64,000 nucleotides of DNA from DATDPM01 sp041498815 (GTDB taxonomy: Bacteria; Pseudomonadota; Alphaproteobacteria; DATDPM01), in assembly GCA_041498815.1 (NCBI GenBank), contig JBGQJC010000004.1, forward strand, positions 17,567 through 81,566. The letters are read 5' to 3'. The position numbers were made by a program, and so were the translations under genes. Positions 22,802 through 31,176 of this stretch are shown in pieces; the first letter of the stretch is position 1; every line of letters starts with the position of its first letter. The notes beneath the pieces were generated by a model. The model saw only the letters and a list, made by a program, of their open reading frames with translations, ran no database searches and was not told the origin of the DNA.

Positions 22802-23541
22802 TGCCCCAAAGCGCCGTCCTCACCGATATCGAGGGCACGACCACCGACATCGCTTTCGTGCATAAGGTCCTGTTTCCTTATGCGCGCGAGCGCTTTGCGG
22901 CTTACCTCCGCGCGCACGCCGCCGAACGCGAAGTGCGCGCGGTGCTGGCCGAGATAGGCGAGATCGAAGGCCGGCCCCAATTGACGCCGCAAGACGCGGT
23001 ACCGGTGCTCACGAAGTGGAGCGACGAAGACCGCAAGATCAAGCCCCTGAAGACGCTCCAGGGCTTGATCTGGACCGAGGGTTATGAGGCGGGTGTCTTG
23101 AAGGCGCATGTCTATCCGGACGTGGCCCCCGCACTTCGCCGCTGGCACGAATCCGGGATCGGCCTTTATGTTTATTCGTCGGGGTCGGTGGCGGCGCAGA
23201 AACTTTTGTTCGCCCACACGTCCGAGGGCGATCTGACGCCGCTCTTTGCCGGATATTTCGATACCGCGACCGGCTCCAAGCTGGAAGCGGAGTCCTACCG
23301 CAAGATCGCGGTCGCGATCTCGCGCCCCGCGCATTCGATCCTGTTTCTTTCGGATTCCGAAAAAGAATTGGCGGCGGCGGCGGGGATGCGCGCCGTCCAG
23401 TTCGACCGCACGCGTCCCCTCGATCGCCCGCCGTCATTGGATGGCTTATTTCCCGTCGTATCCGGATTCCATCAGATCGAGCCGGAATCCGCGACCGGTG
23501 TCGGCGATGGCAAGCCGCAAACAAAAACCACGGCCGCCTAG
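22801..23541 (+). CDS. mtnC: 2,3-diketo-5-methylthiopentyl-1-phosphate enolase-phosphatase MtnC
   Basis: HAD-family bifunctional enolase-phosphatase of methionine salvage. The 246-residue protein starts with GTG sharing a base with the mtnD stop. The HAD nucleophile motif is modified to LTDIEGTTTDIAFVH near residue 7, as in the E1 family. LYVYSSGSVAAQKLLF near residue 120 is HAD motif II, and FLSDSEKELAAA is the acidic motif. The last ~15 residues (Gly/Asp/Lys/Thr) are a weakly conserved tail. It converges on the dsbA-like gene with a 4-bp overlap. Confidence 0.94.
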   Translation: MPQSAVLTDIEGTTTDIAFVHKVLFPYARERFAAYLRAHAAEREVRAVLAEIGEIEGRPQLTPQDAVPVLTKWSDEDRKIKPLKTLQGLIWTEGYEAGVLKAHVYPDVAPALRRWHESGIGLYVYSSGSVAAQKLLFAHTSEGDLTPLFAGYFDTATGSKLEAESYRKIAVAISRPAHSILFLSDSEKELAAAAGMRAVQFDRTRPLDRPPSLDGLFPVVSGFHQIEPESATGVGDGKPQTKTTAA

Positions 23542-24329
23542 CCGCCGCGTTCTTTCTTGATCACGTCCTTGATGTAAGAGATATCGACGGCGCCGGGGAT
23601 CAGCGTCTCGCCGATGACGAAATTCGGCGTGCCCTCGATATTGAGGCCCTTGGCCAGGCGCCTGTTGCGATCGAGGATGTCCGCGATCTCGGGCGCGGCC
23701 ATGTCCTGCTGGAGGCGCTCGATGTCGAGCCCGGCATCCTTTGCGGCAACCAGGACGAAATCCTCGGTCATCTGCCCCTTGACCGCCATCATCGCGAAAT
23801 GGAACGGAATGTATTTGTCCTGCTTGCGCGAGGCCAGTGCCGCGCGCGAGGCGAAGAGCGAGATCGGACCGAGCACGGGATAGTCCTTGAACACGAAACG
23901 GACTTTCGTGTCGCCGTCGATCAGCTCATGGAGCTTCGGCGCCAGCCCCTTGCAATACGGGCATTCGTAATCGAAGAACTCGACGACCGTGACGTCGCCG
24001 TCGGGGTTGGCGACCGGCGAATCGGGATCGTCCTTCAGGTCCTTCGCGAGCGCCCGGATGTTGAGCTTGAGACGCTCGGCCTCGCTGTCGCGCTGCTGCT
24101 TGACCATGGTCTTCAGCGCGTCACTGACGACCTCGGGATGGTCCCGGAGGTAGTCGCGGATCAGCGCCTCGACCGCCTTGCTTTGTCCCGCGCTGAGTTG
24201 CTCGGCCGGGCCGGGACCCGGGCGCAGGAGTAAGGACGTCGCCAGCACCCCCACCGCGAAAACCACGATCACCGCGGCCAGGAACGCGGCTTTCCGGTGG
24301 GCGGGATTTTGCGGGTCGAAAGGCGTCAT
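23538..24329 (-). CDS. Membrane-anchored DsbA-family thiol:disulfide oxidoreductase
   Basis: A 263-residue protein with an N-terminal transmembrane or signal segment (residues ~14-35), a helical linker (KAVEALIRDYLRDHPEVVSD and onwards) and a thioredoxin-fold domain from ~115. The active site CPYC is at residues 123-126 and the cis-Pro loop is GTPNFVIG. The N-terminal helical segment and CPYC place it with ScsC/Com1-type DsbA proteins, which may oligomerise through the helix. GGAGTGAG precedes the ATG at 24329. It probably introduces or shuffles disulfides in the periplasm. The Cys-repeat protein at 55856 is one possible client. Confidence 0.88.
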   Translation of the reverse strand: MTPFDPQNPAHRKAAFLAAVIVVFAVGVLATSLLLRPGPGPAEQLSAGQSKAVEALIRDYLRDHPEVVSDALKTMVKQQRDSEAERLKLNIRALAKDLKDDPDSPVANPDGDVTVVEFFDYECPYCKGLAPKLHELIDGDTKVRFVFKDYPVLGPISLFASRAALASRKQDKYIPFHFAMMAVKGQMTEDFVLVAAKDAGLDIERLQQDMAAPEIADILDRNRRLAKGLNIEGTPNFVIGETLIPGAVDISYIKDVIKKERGG

Positions 24330-24435
24330 GATCTCACTCCCGATGCGCCGATTAGGAGGCGGTGATAATGGGTCGCGAAGCAATCGCCCGCAAGGGCGCG
24401 CGCGATCATGGCCGTATGATGCGAGGAAATTACCG

Positions 24436-25245
24436 TCACGGCGACAGCACCACCTCGGCGATGTATCCCGTTGCCGGTACGGCCGTGGGTCCGGCGCCTG
24501 CAGCCACGAACACCAGGCGGGCCTGGGCGATCGAGTCTCGCGGCCAAACCGCCGAGAAAAGCCGCGACAGATCGACCGCCTCGAGGATCCAGCGCCCGGC
24601 CTCGTGCCGGCCCGCCCGCATCGGAACGCTCCCCGCCGTTGCCGCACTTTGGGCGGCGGCGCGCCATTCCAGGCTCAACGTCCGGTCGATCTTGGGCGGC
24701 CCGTGGAAATCACCGGCCGGCGCCGGGTGCGGCAGCATGCGAAATCCGACGACGATGCGAAGCAGGACCTCGGGCTCGGAACCGCGGACCTCGGTCCTCG
24801 CCGCGCCCGCAACCTCGGGCTCGAGATACCAGCCCCAGCGCAGATACGGCATGTTGAGGAGCGGAATATCGAGTCGCCGGCCCAGGATGGAGCCTTGCGA
24901 ATCGGCTTCAAAGCGGAGTGCCACGATTCCCGCTTTCTCGCCCGAGGCGATCTTCAGGGGCCCGCCGCCCGTGTTGGCGCCATACCAGCTGTCGGGAAGC
25001 CTCAAAGGATCGAATCGGGGCGAAGGGCCGATGATGACGAACTGAGCATAGGGATCGACCGAGGGCGGTCCGCGACGCGGACCAAGCGCGCCGGCGGCGG
25101 CAGTGGGCCCCGCCGCAGGCGTCGCGGCCATGACATCGGGCTCATCCGAACCGGCGCAGGCCGAAAGCAGCAAGGCGGCGAAGAGCGCCTTGACTCCGCC
25201 GGCAATCCGGGAACGCGAGGGGTCGCGATTTGGGCGCGCGGTCAT
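24436..25245 (-). CDS. DUF3047-like putative lipoprotein
   Basis: A 269-residue protein with a lipobox: LLLSACAG at residues ~26-33, so it is probably lipid-modified at that Cys. The mature part carries a jelly-roll-like DUF3047 pattern with WYLEPEVAGAARTEVRGSEP, LRIVVGFRM and a C-terminal AQARLVFVAAGAGPTAV. The ATG at 25245 is two bases after the stop of the M48 protease gene, so they form one operon. The binding function of DUF3047 is not established; carbohydrate binding is a guess from the fold. Confidence 0.7.
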   Translation of the reverse strand: MTARPNRDPSRSRIAGGVKALFAALLLSACAGSDEPDVMAATPAAGPTAAAGALGPRRGPPSVDPYAQFVIIGPSPRFDPLRLPDSWYGANTGGGPLKIASGEKAGIVALRFEADSQGSILGRRLDIPLLNMPYLRWGWYLEPEVAGAARTEVRGSEPEVLLRIVVGFRMLPHPAPAGDFHGPPKIDRTLSLEWRAAAQSAATAGSVPMRAGRHEAGRWILEAVDLSRLFSAVWPRDSIAQARLVFVAAGAGPTAVPATGYIAEVVLSP

Positions 25246-25247
25246 GG

Positions 25248-26588
25248 CTATTTCTTGCGGTTCGCGATCGCTTTTTTGATGTCTTCGGCGCGCAGCCAGC
25301 CGGCGGAATTTTCGGGCAGCAATTTTTCGGCGCGAGCGACTTCGGTGCGCGCCTCCTTGTCGTCGTGAACGAGATAAGCGCGTTCGGCAAGCGCCAGCGC
25401 CGAAAGTCCGATGTCGCCCTTGCGTCCGTAGGCCACCGCCAGCTGCCGCCACGCCTGCGGCATCCGGCGGTCTTCCTGGACCGCCTGGGTCAAATTGGCC
25501 AAGGCCGTATCGAGATAGGCCGGATCGTTGGTCTCCAAGTAAGCCTGGCCAAGGCCGATGCGCAGCAGAATATTGTCGGGCAACAGCCTGACCGCCGTCT
25601 CATAGGGCGCGATCGCCTCGCGCACGCGCCCGTTCTCGAAAAGCATCTGGCCCTTGAGCTCCTCGAAATACGGATCGGCCGGGCGCTCGGCGATGAGCCC
25701 GTCGATCAAGGGTAGCGCATGGGCGAGGTCGGGCTTCCGGTAATAGGCGATGGCGCGGGCATAACGCGCGGCAATGCCGTTGTCGCCGGCGGGATAGCGG
25801 GTGAGCGCGTCATCCGGCGGATGCAGAAAGGCGATCAGCTTTGCCTGGATGCGCGCGAACATCTCGTTGAATTCGGGCGGCTCCGGCGTGTCGGACCACG
25901 GCGAGGTTTCGACGTGGTGCTGGACGAACTCGATCCGGTCCGGGGTGAGGGGGTGGGTGAGCACGTATTGATCCTGATGCCCGACCCCGCCGCCCTCGCG
26001 CTTCTCGAGCAGGATCAGGAAATCCATCAATCCGCGGGACGACTGGTGGGTGCGGTCGAGAAAGGACAGGGCGGCGGTGTCCGCGGAGGCTTCATGGCTG
26101 CGGCTGTAAGCAAGCAACTGGCGCTGCGCGACCTGCGTCCCGCCCGCAATCACCGCTTGGCCCGCGCCCGGCGCGCCGGTCGCCATCGCGCCCGCGCCCA
26201 GTACCATGGCGATGATCGACTCCATCATCGCGTTGCGTTGCTCTTCTTCCATGCGCGAGAGATGGCCGCCGGAGATATGGCCGGTTTCGTGGGCGATCAC
26301 GCCGATGACCTGATTCGCGTTCTGGGCCAGGAGCAAAAGGCCGCTGTTGACGAATATGTTCTGGCCGCCCATGACGAAGGAATTGATATCGTCGTCGGCG
26401 ACGATGCGGATGGTGATGTCTTGGGGCGACAATCCGGCGGCATCCCAGATTGGCGTCCCGAACGCCCGGATGTTATTTTCTATCTCGGCGTCGCGAGCGA
26501 TCGGGATCCCCTGGGCCCTGGCAGGCGCCGGAGCGGCCGCGAGGGCGGCGGCAAAAAGGTAGGAGAGAGTCCTGCGCACCGCGATCAT
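25248..26588 (-). CDS. Periplasmic M48 metalloprotease with TPR repeats (BepA/YfgC-like)
   Basis: BepA-like proteases degrade or chaperone stalled LptD and other outer-membrane proteins. The 446-residue protein has a signal peptide (residues 1-26). The zinc motif HETGH is at residues 100-104, a third ligand is in SRSHEASADTAAL near 165-178, and a C-terminal TPR superhelix runs from ~275 to 440. All catalytic elements are present. The lipoprotein gene follows after two bases. The divergent aminotransferase gene starts only 45 bp upstream. Confidence 0.9.
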   Translation of the reverse strand: MIAVRRTLSYLFAAALAAAPAPARAQGIPIARDAEIENNIRAFGTPIWDAAGLSPQDITIRIVADDDINSFVMGGQNIFVNSGLLLLAQNANQVIGVIAHETGHISGGHLSRMEEEQRNAMMESIIAMVLGAGAMATGAPGAGQAVIAGGTQVAQRQLLAYSRSHEASADTAALSFLDRTHQSSRGLMDFLILLEKREGGGVGHQDQYVLTHPLTPDRIEFVQHHVETSPWSDTPEPPEFNEMFARIQAKLIAFLHPPDDALTRYPAGDNGIAARYARAIAYYRKPDLAHALPLIDGLIAERPADPYFEELKGQMLFENGRVREAIAPYETAVRLLPDNILLRIGLGQAYLETNDPAYLDTALANLTQAVQEDRRMPQAWRQLAVAYGRKGDIGLSALALAERAYLVHDDKEARTEVARAEKLLPENSAGWLRAEDIKKAIANRKK

Positions 26589-26633
26589 CCCAAAAGCCGT
26601 CTTTCTACCTAATGGCGTGCGTCTGCGGCGTCA

Positions 26634-27803
26634 ATGCGCACTCATGCGGGTCCCCCCGCGATGAAGGTCGCCAAGCGCGGCGCCGTGCCGCCCTTCATCG
26701 TCATGGAAATGCTGGCCGCGGCGAACAAGCGCGCGGCCGAAGGCGGCGACGTGCTGCATCTGGAGCTGGGCGAGCCCAGCACCTCGGCCCCCAAAGCGGT
26801 GATCGAGGAAGCGAGGCTTATTTTGGCCGCAGGCCCGCTCGGCTACACCGAATCGACGGGTCTGCCATCCTTGCGCGAACGTATCGCCCGGTTCTACCGG
26901 GAAAGCGCCGGCCTGGAGGTGGACGCCGGGCGCGTCGTGATCACCACCGGCTCGTCGGGCGGATTCGTGCTCGCGTTCCTGGCCGCCTTCGACGTCGGCG
27001 ACCGCGTCGCGCTCGCCGTTCCCGGCTATCCCGCCTATCGCAATATCCTGACGTCGCTCGGCATCGAACCGGTGCTCATCGAGACCGGGCCGGAAACGAG
27101 GTTCCAGCCGACGCCGCAGCTTCTCGATGCCGAGCCCCGCCTCGACGGGCTCATCATCGCCAGTCCGTCCAATCCGACCGGCACCGTGCTGAGCGCGGAC
27201 GAGATGCGCTCCCTCGGGGCCTATTGCGTGGCGCGCGGGATTCGTTTGATTTCGGACGAGATCTATCACGGCATCACCTACGGCACGCCGGCTACCAGCG
27301 CCTTGGCCGTGAATGCGGACGCGGTCGTCATCAACAGCTTCTCGAAATTCTTTTCCATGATGGGCTGGCGCTTGGGGTGGATGGTGGTGCCGCCGGATCT
27401 GCTGCGCTCGGTCGAAACGCTGTCGCAGAATTTGTATATTTCGCCGCCCACGCTCTCCCAGCGCGCCGCCCTCAAGGTCTTCGAGGGTATGGGCGAGTTG
27501 GAGGCCAATGTCCGCACCTTCGCCCGCAATCGCGCGCATCTCCTGGAGCACCTGCCGCAAGCCGGCTTCGATCGCCTGGCGCCCGCCGACGGCGCCTTCT
27601 ACCTCTACGCCGATGTCCGTCATCTCACCAACGACAGCGGGGATTTGTGCCGGCGCCTGCTCGCCGAGACCGGCGTCGCGCTGACACCGGGAGTGGATTT
27701 CGACCCGGGACGCGGCCACGGATTCGTGCGCATTTCTTACGCCGGTTCCAAGCGCGACGTGATCGAAGCGGCGCGCAGGCTCGAGGCCTGGCACCGCCGC
27801 TAG
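26634..27803 (+). CDS. PLP-dependent class I/II aminotransferase
   Basis: A fold-type I aminotransferase of ~389 residues acting on an unspecified amino acid, AspC/AlaA-like. Seen are LELGEPSTSAP near residue 45, the ASPSNPTGTV segment near 180, SDEIYHGITYG near 206 and the PLP lysine in NSFSKFFSMMGWRLGW near residue 235. The C-terminal substrate arginine is in GFVRISYAG. An internal ATG at 26661 is as likely as the first; neither has a clear ribosome-binding site. Substrate cannot be assigned from the sequence. Confidence 0.88.
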   Translation: MRTHAGPPAMKVAKRGAVPPFIVMEMLAAANKRAAEGGDVLHLELGEPSTSAPKAVIEEARLILAAGPLGYTESTGLPSLRERIARFYRESAGLEVDAGRVVITTGSSGGFVLAFLAAFDVGDRVALAVPGYPAYRNILTSLGIEPVLIETGPETRFQPTPQLLDAEPRLDGLIIASPSNPTGTVLSADEMRSLGAYCVARGIRLISDEIYHGITYGTPATSALAVNADAVVINSFSKFFSMMGWRLGWMVVPPDLLRSVETLSQNLYISPPTLSQRAALKVFEGMGELEANVRTFARNRAHLLEHLPQAGFDRLAPADGAFYLYADVRHLTNDSGDLCRRLLAETGVALTPGVDFDPGRGHGFVRISYAGSKRDVIEAARRLEAWHRR

Positions 27804-27804
27804 T

Positions 27805-30669
27805 TCACTCGACGAGGCGCTGCCACCAGCCGCGCCGCTTGGGACCCGACTCGGTTTTTCCGCTTTCGGGCGCCGGGCCCGGCGCGCGTGTTGCTTCGGC
27901 TTCGTGCCGCTCGGCGCGGCGCGGCGCGCTCGGCTCGGGAGCGCTGCGGGGCGGCTCGTGCGCCGGTTCGCTCCGCCGCGGCTCGCTTCTCGGTTCGGAC
28001 GGCGCCAAGGTTGCGGACGGTGGCCCCGTGCGTCCCGCGCCATTGCCGCCGCGCCCCCTGCGCCGCCTGCCGCGCCGTCCGTGCCGCTGCCCGTCGCCGC
28101 GGCCAGCTTGGGGTTGCTGCGGGTCCTGGGATATGGACGGCGCGGGCTCTGGGCGCGCTTCGCCGGTTACTGGTGTGCCGGTCAGCGGTGCGCCGGTCAG
28201 CGGTGCGGCCGTTTGGGCGGGCGCGTCACCGGCAACACCGGATCCTTGGTGGCCGTGACGCCTGCGGCCGCCGCGTTTGCCGCGCCGGCGGCGCTTTTGC
28301 TGGCCTTCGCCGCCGGCCTCGCCGGCGCTTCTGCCGCTGCCCCGGTCCGAGCTTGCGCCGGCGGGCGCGAAATCGCCGGCCGGCGGGCGCGCCGCCATCG
28401 GGCTTTGACGCTCTTCGCGGCGCTCCTCTTCTTCCGCTTCGTCGGGCTCCGGCTCCTCCGCTTCGGTCTCCTCGATCACCGTCTCCGGGATCGCCGCCGC
28501 CGCCAGGCGGGCGGCCTCTTCGGCCGCCGCGGCCTCCGCGGCGGTGCGTTGCCTGGTGACCTCGACCCGGAAATCGGGCGGCACCAGCGCCTCGTCTTCG
28601 TTGACCAGGATGCGGCAGTGATGCCGGGTCTCGATCCCGGTCAGCATCGCGCGCTTCTGGTTGAGGATGTAAAGCGCGACCTTGGGCGGCGCGTAAACCA
28701 CGAGCTCGGCGATGCGCTTTTTGAGCGTTTCTTCCTCGAGGGCGCGCAACACCTGAAGCGCGGTCGATTCGGTCGAGCGGATCAAGCCCATGCCCTGGCA
28801 ATGCGGACAGCGTTCGGTGCTGAATTCGTGCAGGCTCGGGCGCAACCGTTGCCGCGACAATTCCAAAAGCCCGAAATGGCTGATGCGCCCGAGCTGGATG
28901 CGCGCCCGGTCGTTCTTCATCGCGTCCTTGAGACGCTTCTCGACCGCGCGCTGATTGCGCTGACTCTCCATGTCGATGAAGTCGATGACGATGAGCCCGG
29001 CCAGATCGCGTAAGCGCAATTGGCGCGCGACTTCGTCCGCCGCCTCGAGATTGGTCTGGGTGGCGGTTTCCTCGATATTGCGCTCGCGCGTCGACTTGCC
29101 CGAGTTCACGTCGATGGCGACCAGGGCTTCGGTCTGGTTGATGACGATATAGCCGCCGGATTTGAGCCGGGTCAGGGGCTCGTGGATCGCCGCGATCTGG
29201 CTTTCGATCTGGAAGCGCTGGAACAGCGGCACGTTCGGGCTGCGGTAAAGCTTCACGCGCTTGGCGTGGCTCGGCATCAAGGTCCGCATGAACTCCTTGG
29301 CGAGTTTGTAGGCTTCCTCGCCCTCGAGCAGAATGTCTTCCATGTCGCGGGCGTAAAGATCGCGGATCGAACGCTTGATGAGGTTGCCTTCTTCGTGGAT
29401 GAGGGCCGGCGCCGAGGATTTCAAGGTCACCTCGCGGACGTCGCTCCAGGTGCGCAGCAGGTAGTCGAAGTCGCGCTTGATCTCGGCTTTGTTGCGGCTG
29501 GCGCCCGCGGTGCGCACGATCACCGAAATGCCTTCCGGAATCTCGATTCCGTCCACGACCTCGCGCAGCCTTTGGCGGTCCTGGGTGCTCGTGATCTTGC
29601 GCGAGATGCCGCCGCCCCGTCCGGTATTGGGCATGAGCACGCAATACCGCCCGGCGAGCGAGAGCCGAGTCGTAAGGGCGGCGCCCTTGGTTCCGCGCTC
29701 CTCTTTGGTCACCTGCACCAGCATCACCTGGCGGCGCTTGATGACCTCTTGGATCTTGTAATGCCGGCTCGGATGGCGCCGCCGCGGGGCGTCGACGTCG
29801 GCATCGTCGCCGCCCACCATTTCCACCGCTTCGCGCATCGGCCGGGTTTGCGGCGCCTCGGGCGCGACCACCTCGGCCGCAGGTTCGCCGGCCGCCTCCG
29901 GCCCGGAAAATTCGCTGCCCTCCATCCGCAAGGGCGCCGGTCCGGGCGCCGGTTCGCCCTCGATCGGCTCGCCCGTTTCATAGGGCATCGGCGGCAAGTC
30001 CGAAGGCCCGATCTCTTCACCCGCCGCCGGCTCGGAGCCAAAGGGAGCGTTTTCGTCGTGGTCGAATCCGGCCGCGGCCATGTCTTCTTGCGGCGGCTCG
30101 CCGTGGCCCGCATCGGAAGCCTCGTCGGACGGGGGTTCGATGGCGCCCCCCACTTCCTCGAATACGTCCGCTTCCCGGCCGGCGCCGTCCGCGCCCTCGC
30201 CACCGCCAATCTCGCCTTCCTCTCCAGCTTCGCGCGCCTGCTCGCTTGCGCCGAGCTCGTCCTCGCCCGCGGCTTCTTGGTCCCTGCTGCGCGCATCTTC
30301 GAAAGTGGCGGGACGCTCGCGCGCGGCGCTTGAGGCTTCCCCGTTGCGGCCAAGGCCCTCGATCCGGTCGTCGGCCTGGGCCATCTCGCGCTCTTCGGCC
30401 ACGAGTGCGGCGCGGTCCTCGACCGGGATGCGGTAATAGTCGGGATGGATTTCGCTGAAGGCGAGGAAGCCGTGCCGGTTCCCGCCGTATTCCACGAAGG
30501 CCGCCTGAAGCGAGGGTTCTACCCTCACCACCTTCGCGAGATAAATATTTCCTTTGATCTGTTTCTTGGTGGCGGTTTCGAAATCGTATTCTTCGAGGCT
30601 GGTCCCACTCACCACCGCAACCCTGGTTTCCTCGGGTTGGGTGGCGTCGATCAACATCCGTTTCGCCAT
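27805..30669 (-). CDS. rne: Ribonuclease E
   Basis: Essential endoribonuclease for mRNA decay and rRNA/tRNA processing. The N-terminal catalytic half is split: the S1 domain starts at residue ~35 (AAFVEYGGNRHGFL) and resumes at ~305 (HYKIQEVIKRRQVMLVQVTK) after an acidic Glu/Gly/Pro-rich insert of ~200 residues. Inserts there are typical of alphaproteobacterial RNase E, although this one is long. The metal-binding Asp residues sit in AIDVNSGKST (~520) and VIDFIDME (~561), and the zinc-link CPHCQGMG is near 623. The C-terminal ~230 residues are disordered, with Arg-rich blocks for RNA and partner binding. The aminotransferase gene converges with a 1-bp gap. Confidence 0.95.
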   Translation of the reverse strand: MAKRMLIDATQPEETRVAVVSGTSLEEYDFETATKKQIKGNIYLAKVVRVEPSLQAAFVEYGGNRHGFLAFSEIHPDYYRIPVEDRAALVAEEREMAQADDRIEGLGRNGEASSAARERPATFEDARSRDQEAAGEDELGASEQAREAGEEGEIGGGEGADGAGREADVFEEVGGAIEPPSDEASDAGHGEPPQEDMAAAGFDHDENAPFGSEPAAGEEIGPSDLPPMPYETGEPIEGEPAPGPAPLRMEGSEFSGPEAAGEPAAEVVAPEAPQTRPMREAVEMVGGDDADVDAPRRRHPSRHYKIQEVIKRRQVMLVQVTKEERGTKGAALTTRLSLAGRYCVLMPNTGRGGGISRKITSTQDRQRLREVVDGIEIPEGISVIVRTAGASRNKAEIKRDFDYLLRTWSDVREVTLKSSAPALIHEEGNLIKRSIRDLYARDMEDILLEGEEAYKLAKEFMRTLMPSHAKRVKLYRSPNVPLFQRFQIESQIAAIHEPLTRLKSGGYIVINQTEALVAIDVNSGKSTRERNIEETATQTNLEAADEVARQLRLRDLAGLIVIDFIDMESQRNQRAVEKRLKDAMKNDRARIQLGRISHFGLLELSRQRLRPSLHEFSTERCPHCQGMGLIRSTESTALQVLRALEEETLKKRIAELVVYAPPKVALYILNQKRAMLTGIETRHHCRILVNEDEALVPPDFRVEVTRQRTAAEAAAAEEAARLAAAAIPETVIEETEAEEPEPDEAEEEERREERQSPMAARPPAGDFAPAGASSDRGSGRSAGEAGGEGQQKRRRRGKRGGRRRHGHQGSGVAGDAPAQTAAPLTGAPLTGTPVTGEARPEPAPSISQDPQQPQAGRGDGQRHGRRGRRRRGRGGNGAGRTGPPSATLAPSEPRSEPRRSEPAHEPPRSAPEPSAPRRAERHEAEATRAPGPAPESGKTESGPKRRGWWQRLVE

Positions 30670-30967
30670 AAGGCTATGTCTCCGTCGGCGCGCCCGGCCG
30701 GACCCGCGCGAACAACGGGTGGCGACACGCCTTCGTTACGAAGCCGGGGGCGCTGCGCGCATATCCGCCGAACGGAGGGATTCTCCAGGGCGGAAGCCTC
30801 TCAAACAGCACCGGAACGAACGCCGGCTTCAGGTTCCACAAAAATCCACAACCGCGCCGCTGCCAGGGGGATGCCGGGAGGGGGCATATACCGTCCACGC
30901 CCTCGAACCGGAAACAGGGACCCCATAGGAAGTAGGGTAGCGTCCGATTGTGGTCATTCGCTGGGTT

Positions 30968-30996
30968 AACATAATGGTTGTAACCCCGCTCCACAA
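30968..30996 (-). promoter_or_regulatory. Candidate sigma70 promoter of rne
   Basis: On the minus strand TTGTGG (30991-30996) and TATGTT (30968-30973) are spaced by 17 nt, giving a leader of roughly 290 nt. Confidence 0.35.
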
Positions 30997-31118
30997 TCTA
31001 AATGCGGCGCGGCCATACGGGTCCGGCGCGCATTTTCCGACGCGAAATCGCCCAAACCGGGCGTTGCCGGCACGAGCCGTGCTCGGCATCGGGCGCTCCG
31101 GCCGGCAAAAAATGGATT

Positions 31119-31148
31119 TTGTCGGCTTCCCCGGTATATGAATATATT
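31119..31148 (+). promoter_or_regulatory. Candidate sigma70 promoter of the amidase gene
   Basis: TTGTCG (31119-31124) and TATATT (31143-31148) are separated by 18 nt in the only AT-rich stretch before the gene, 29 bp upstream of its ATG. Confidence 0.4.
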
Positions 31149-31176
31149 TTGGGGGTTATCGAGGCCGGCAACCTAG

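Larger units (their letters stand above)
30670..31176. other. 507-bp divergent intergenic region between rne and the amidase gene
   Basis: No gene is supported here. It holds a promoter candidate for each side and, on the rne side, about 285 nt of predicted leader. In E. coli the long rne leader mediates autoregulation by RNase E itself, so a similar role is possible. The imperfect palindrome GGGTTA..TAACCC at about 30963-30986 lies around the rne -10. Confidence 0.5.

Noticed and set aside
26450..28258. A 602-codon plus-strand frame over the aminotransferase and rne end
   Set aside because: Arg/Ala/Gly-rich shadow in another frame of a real gene.
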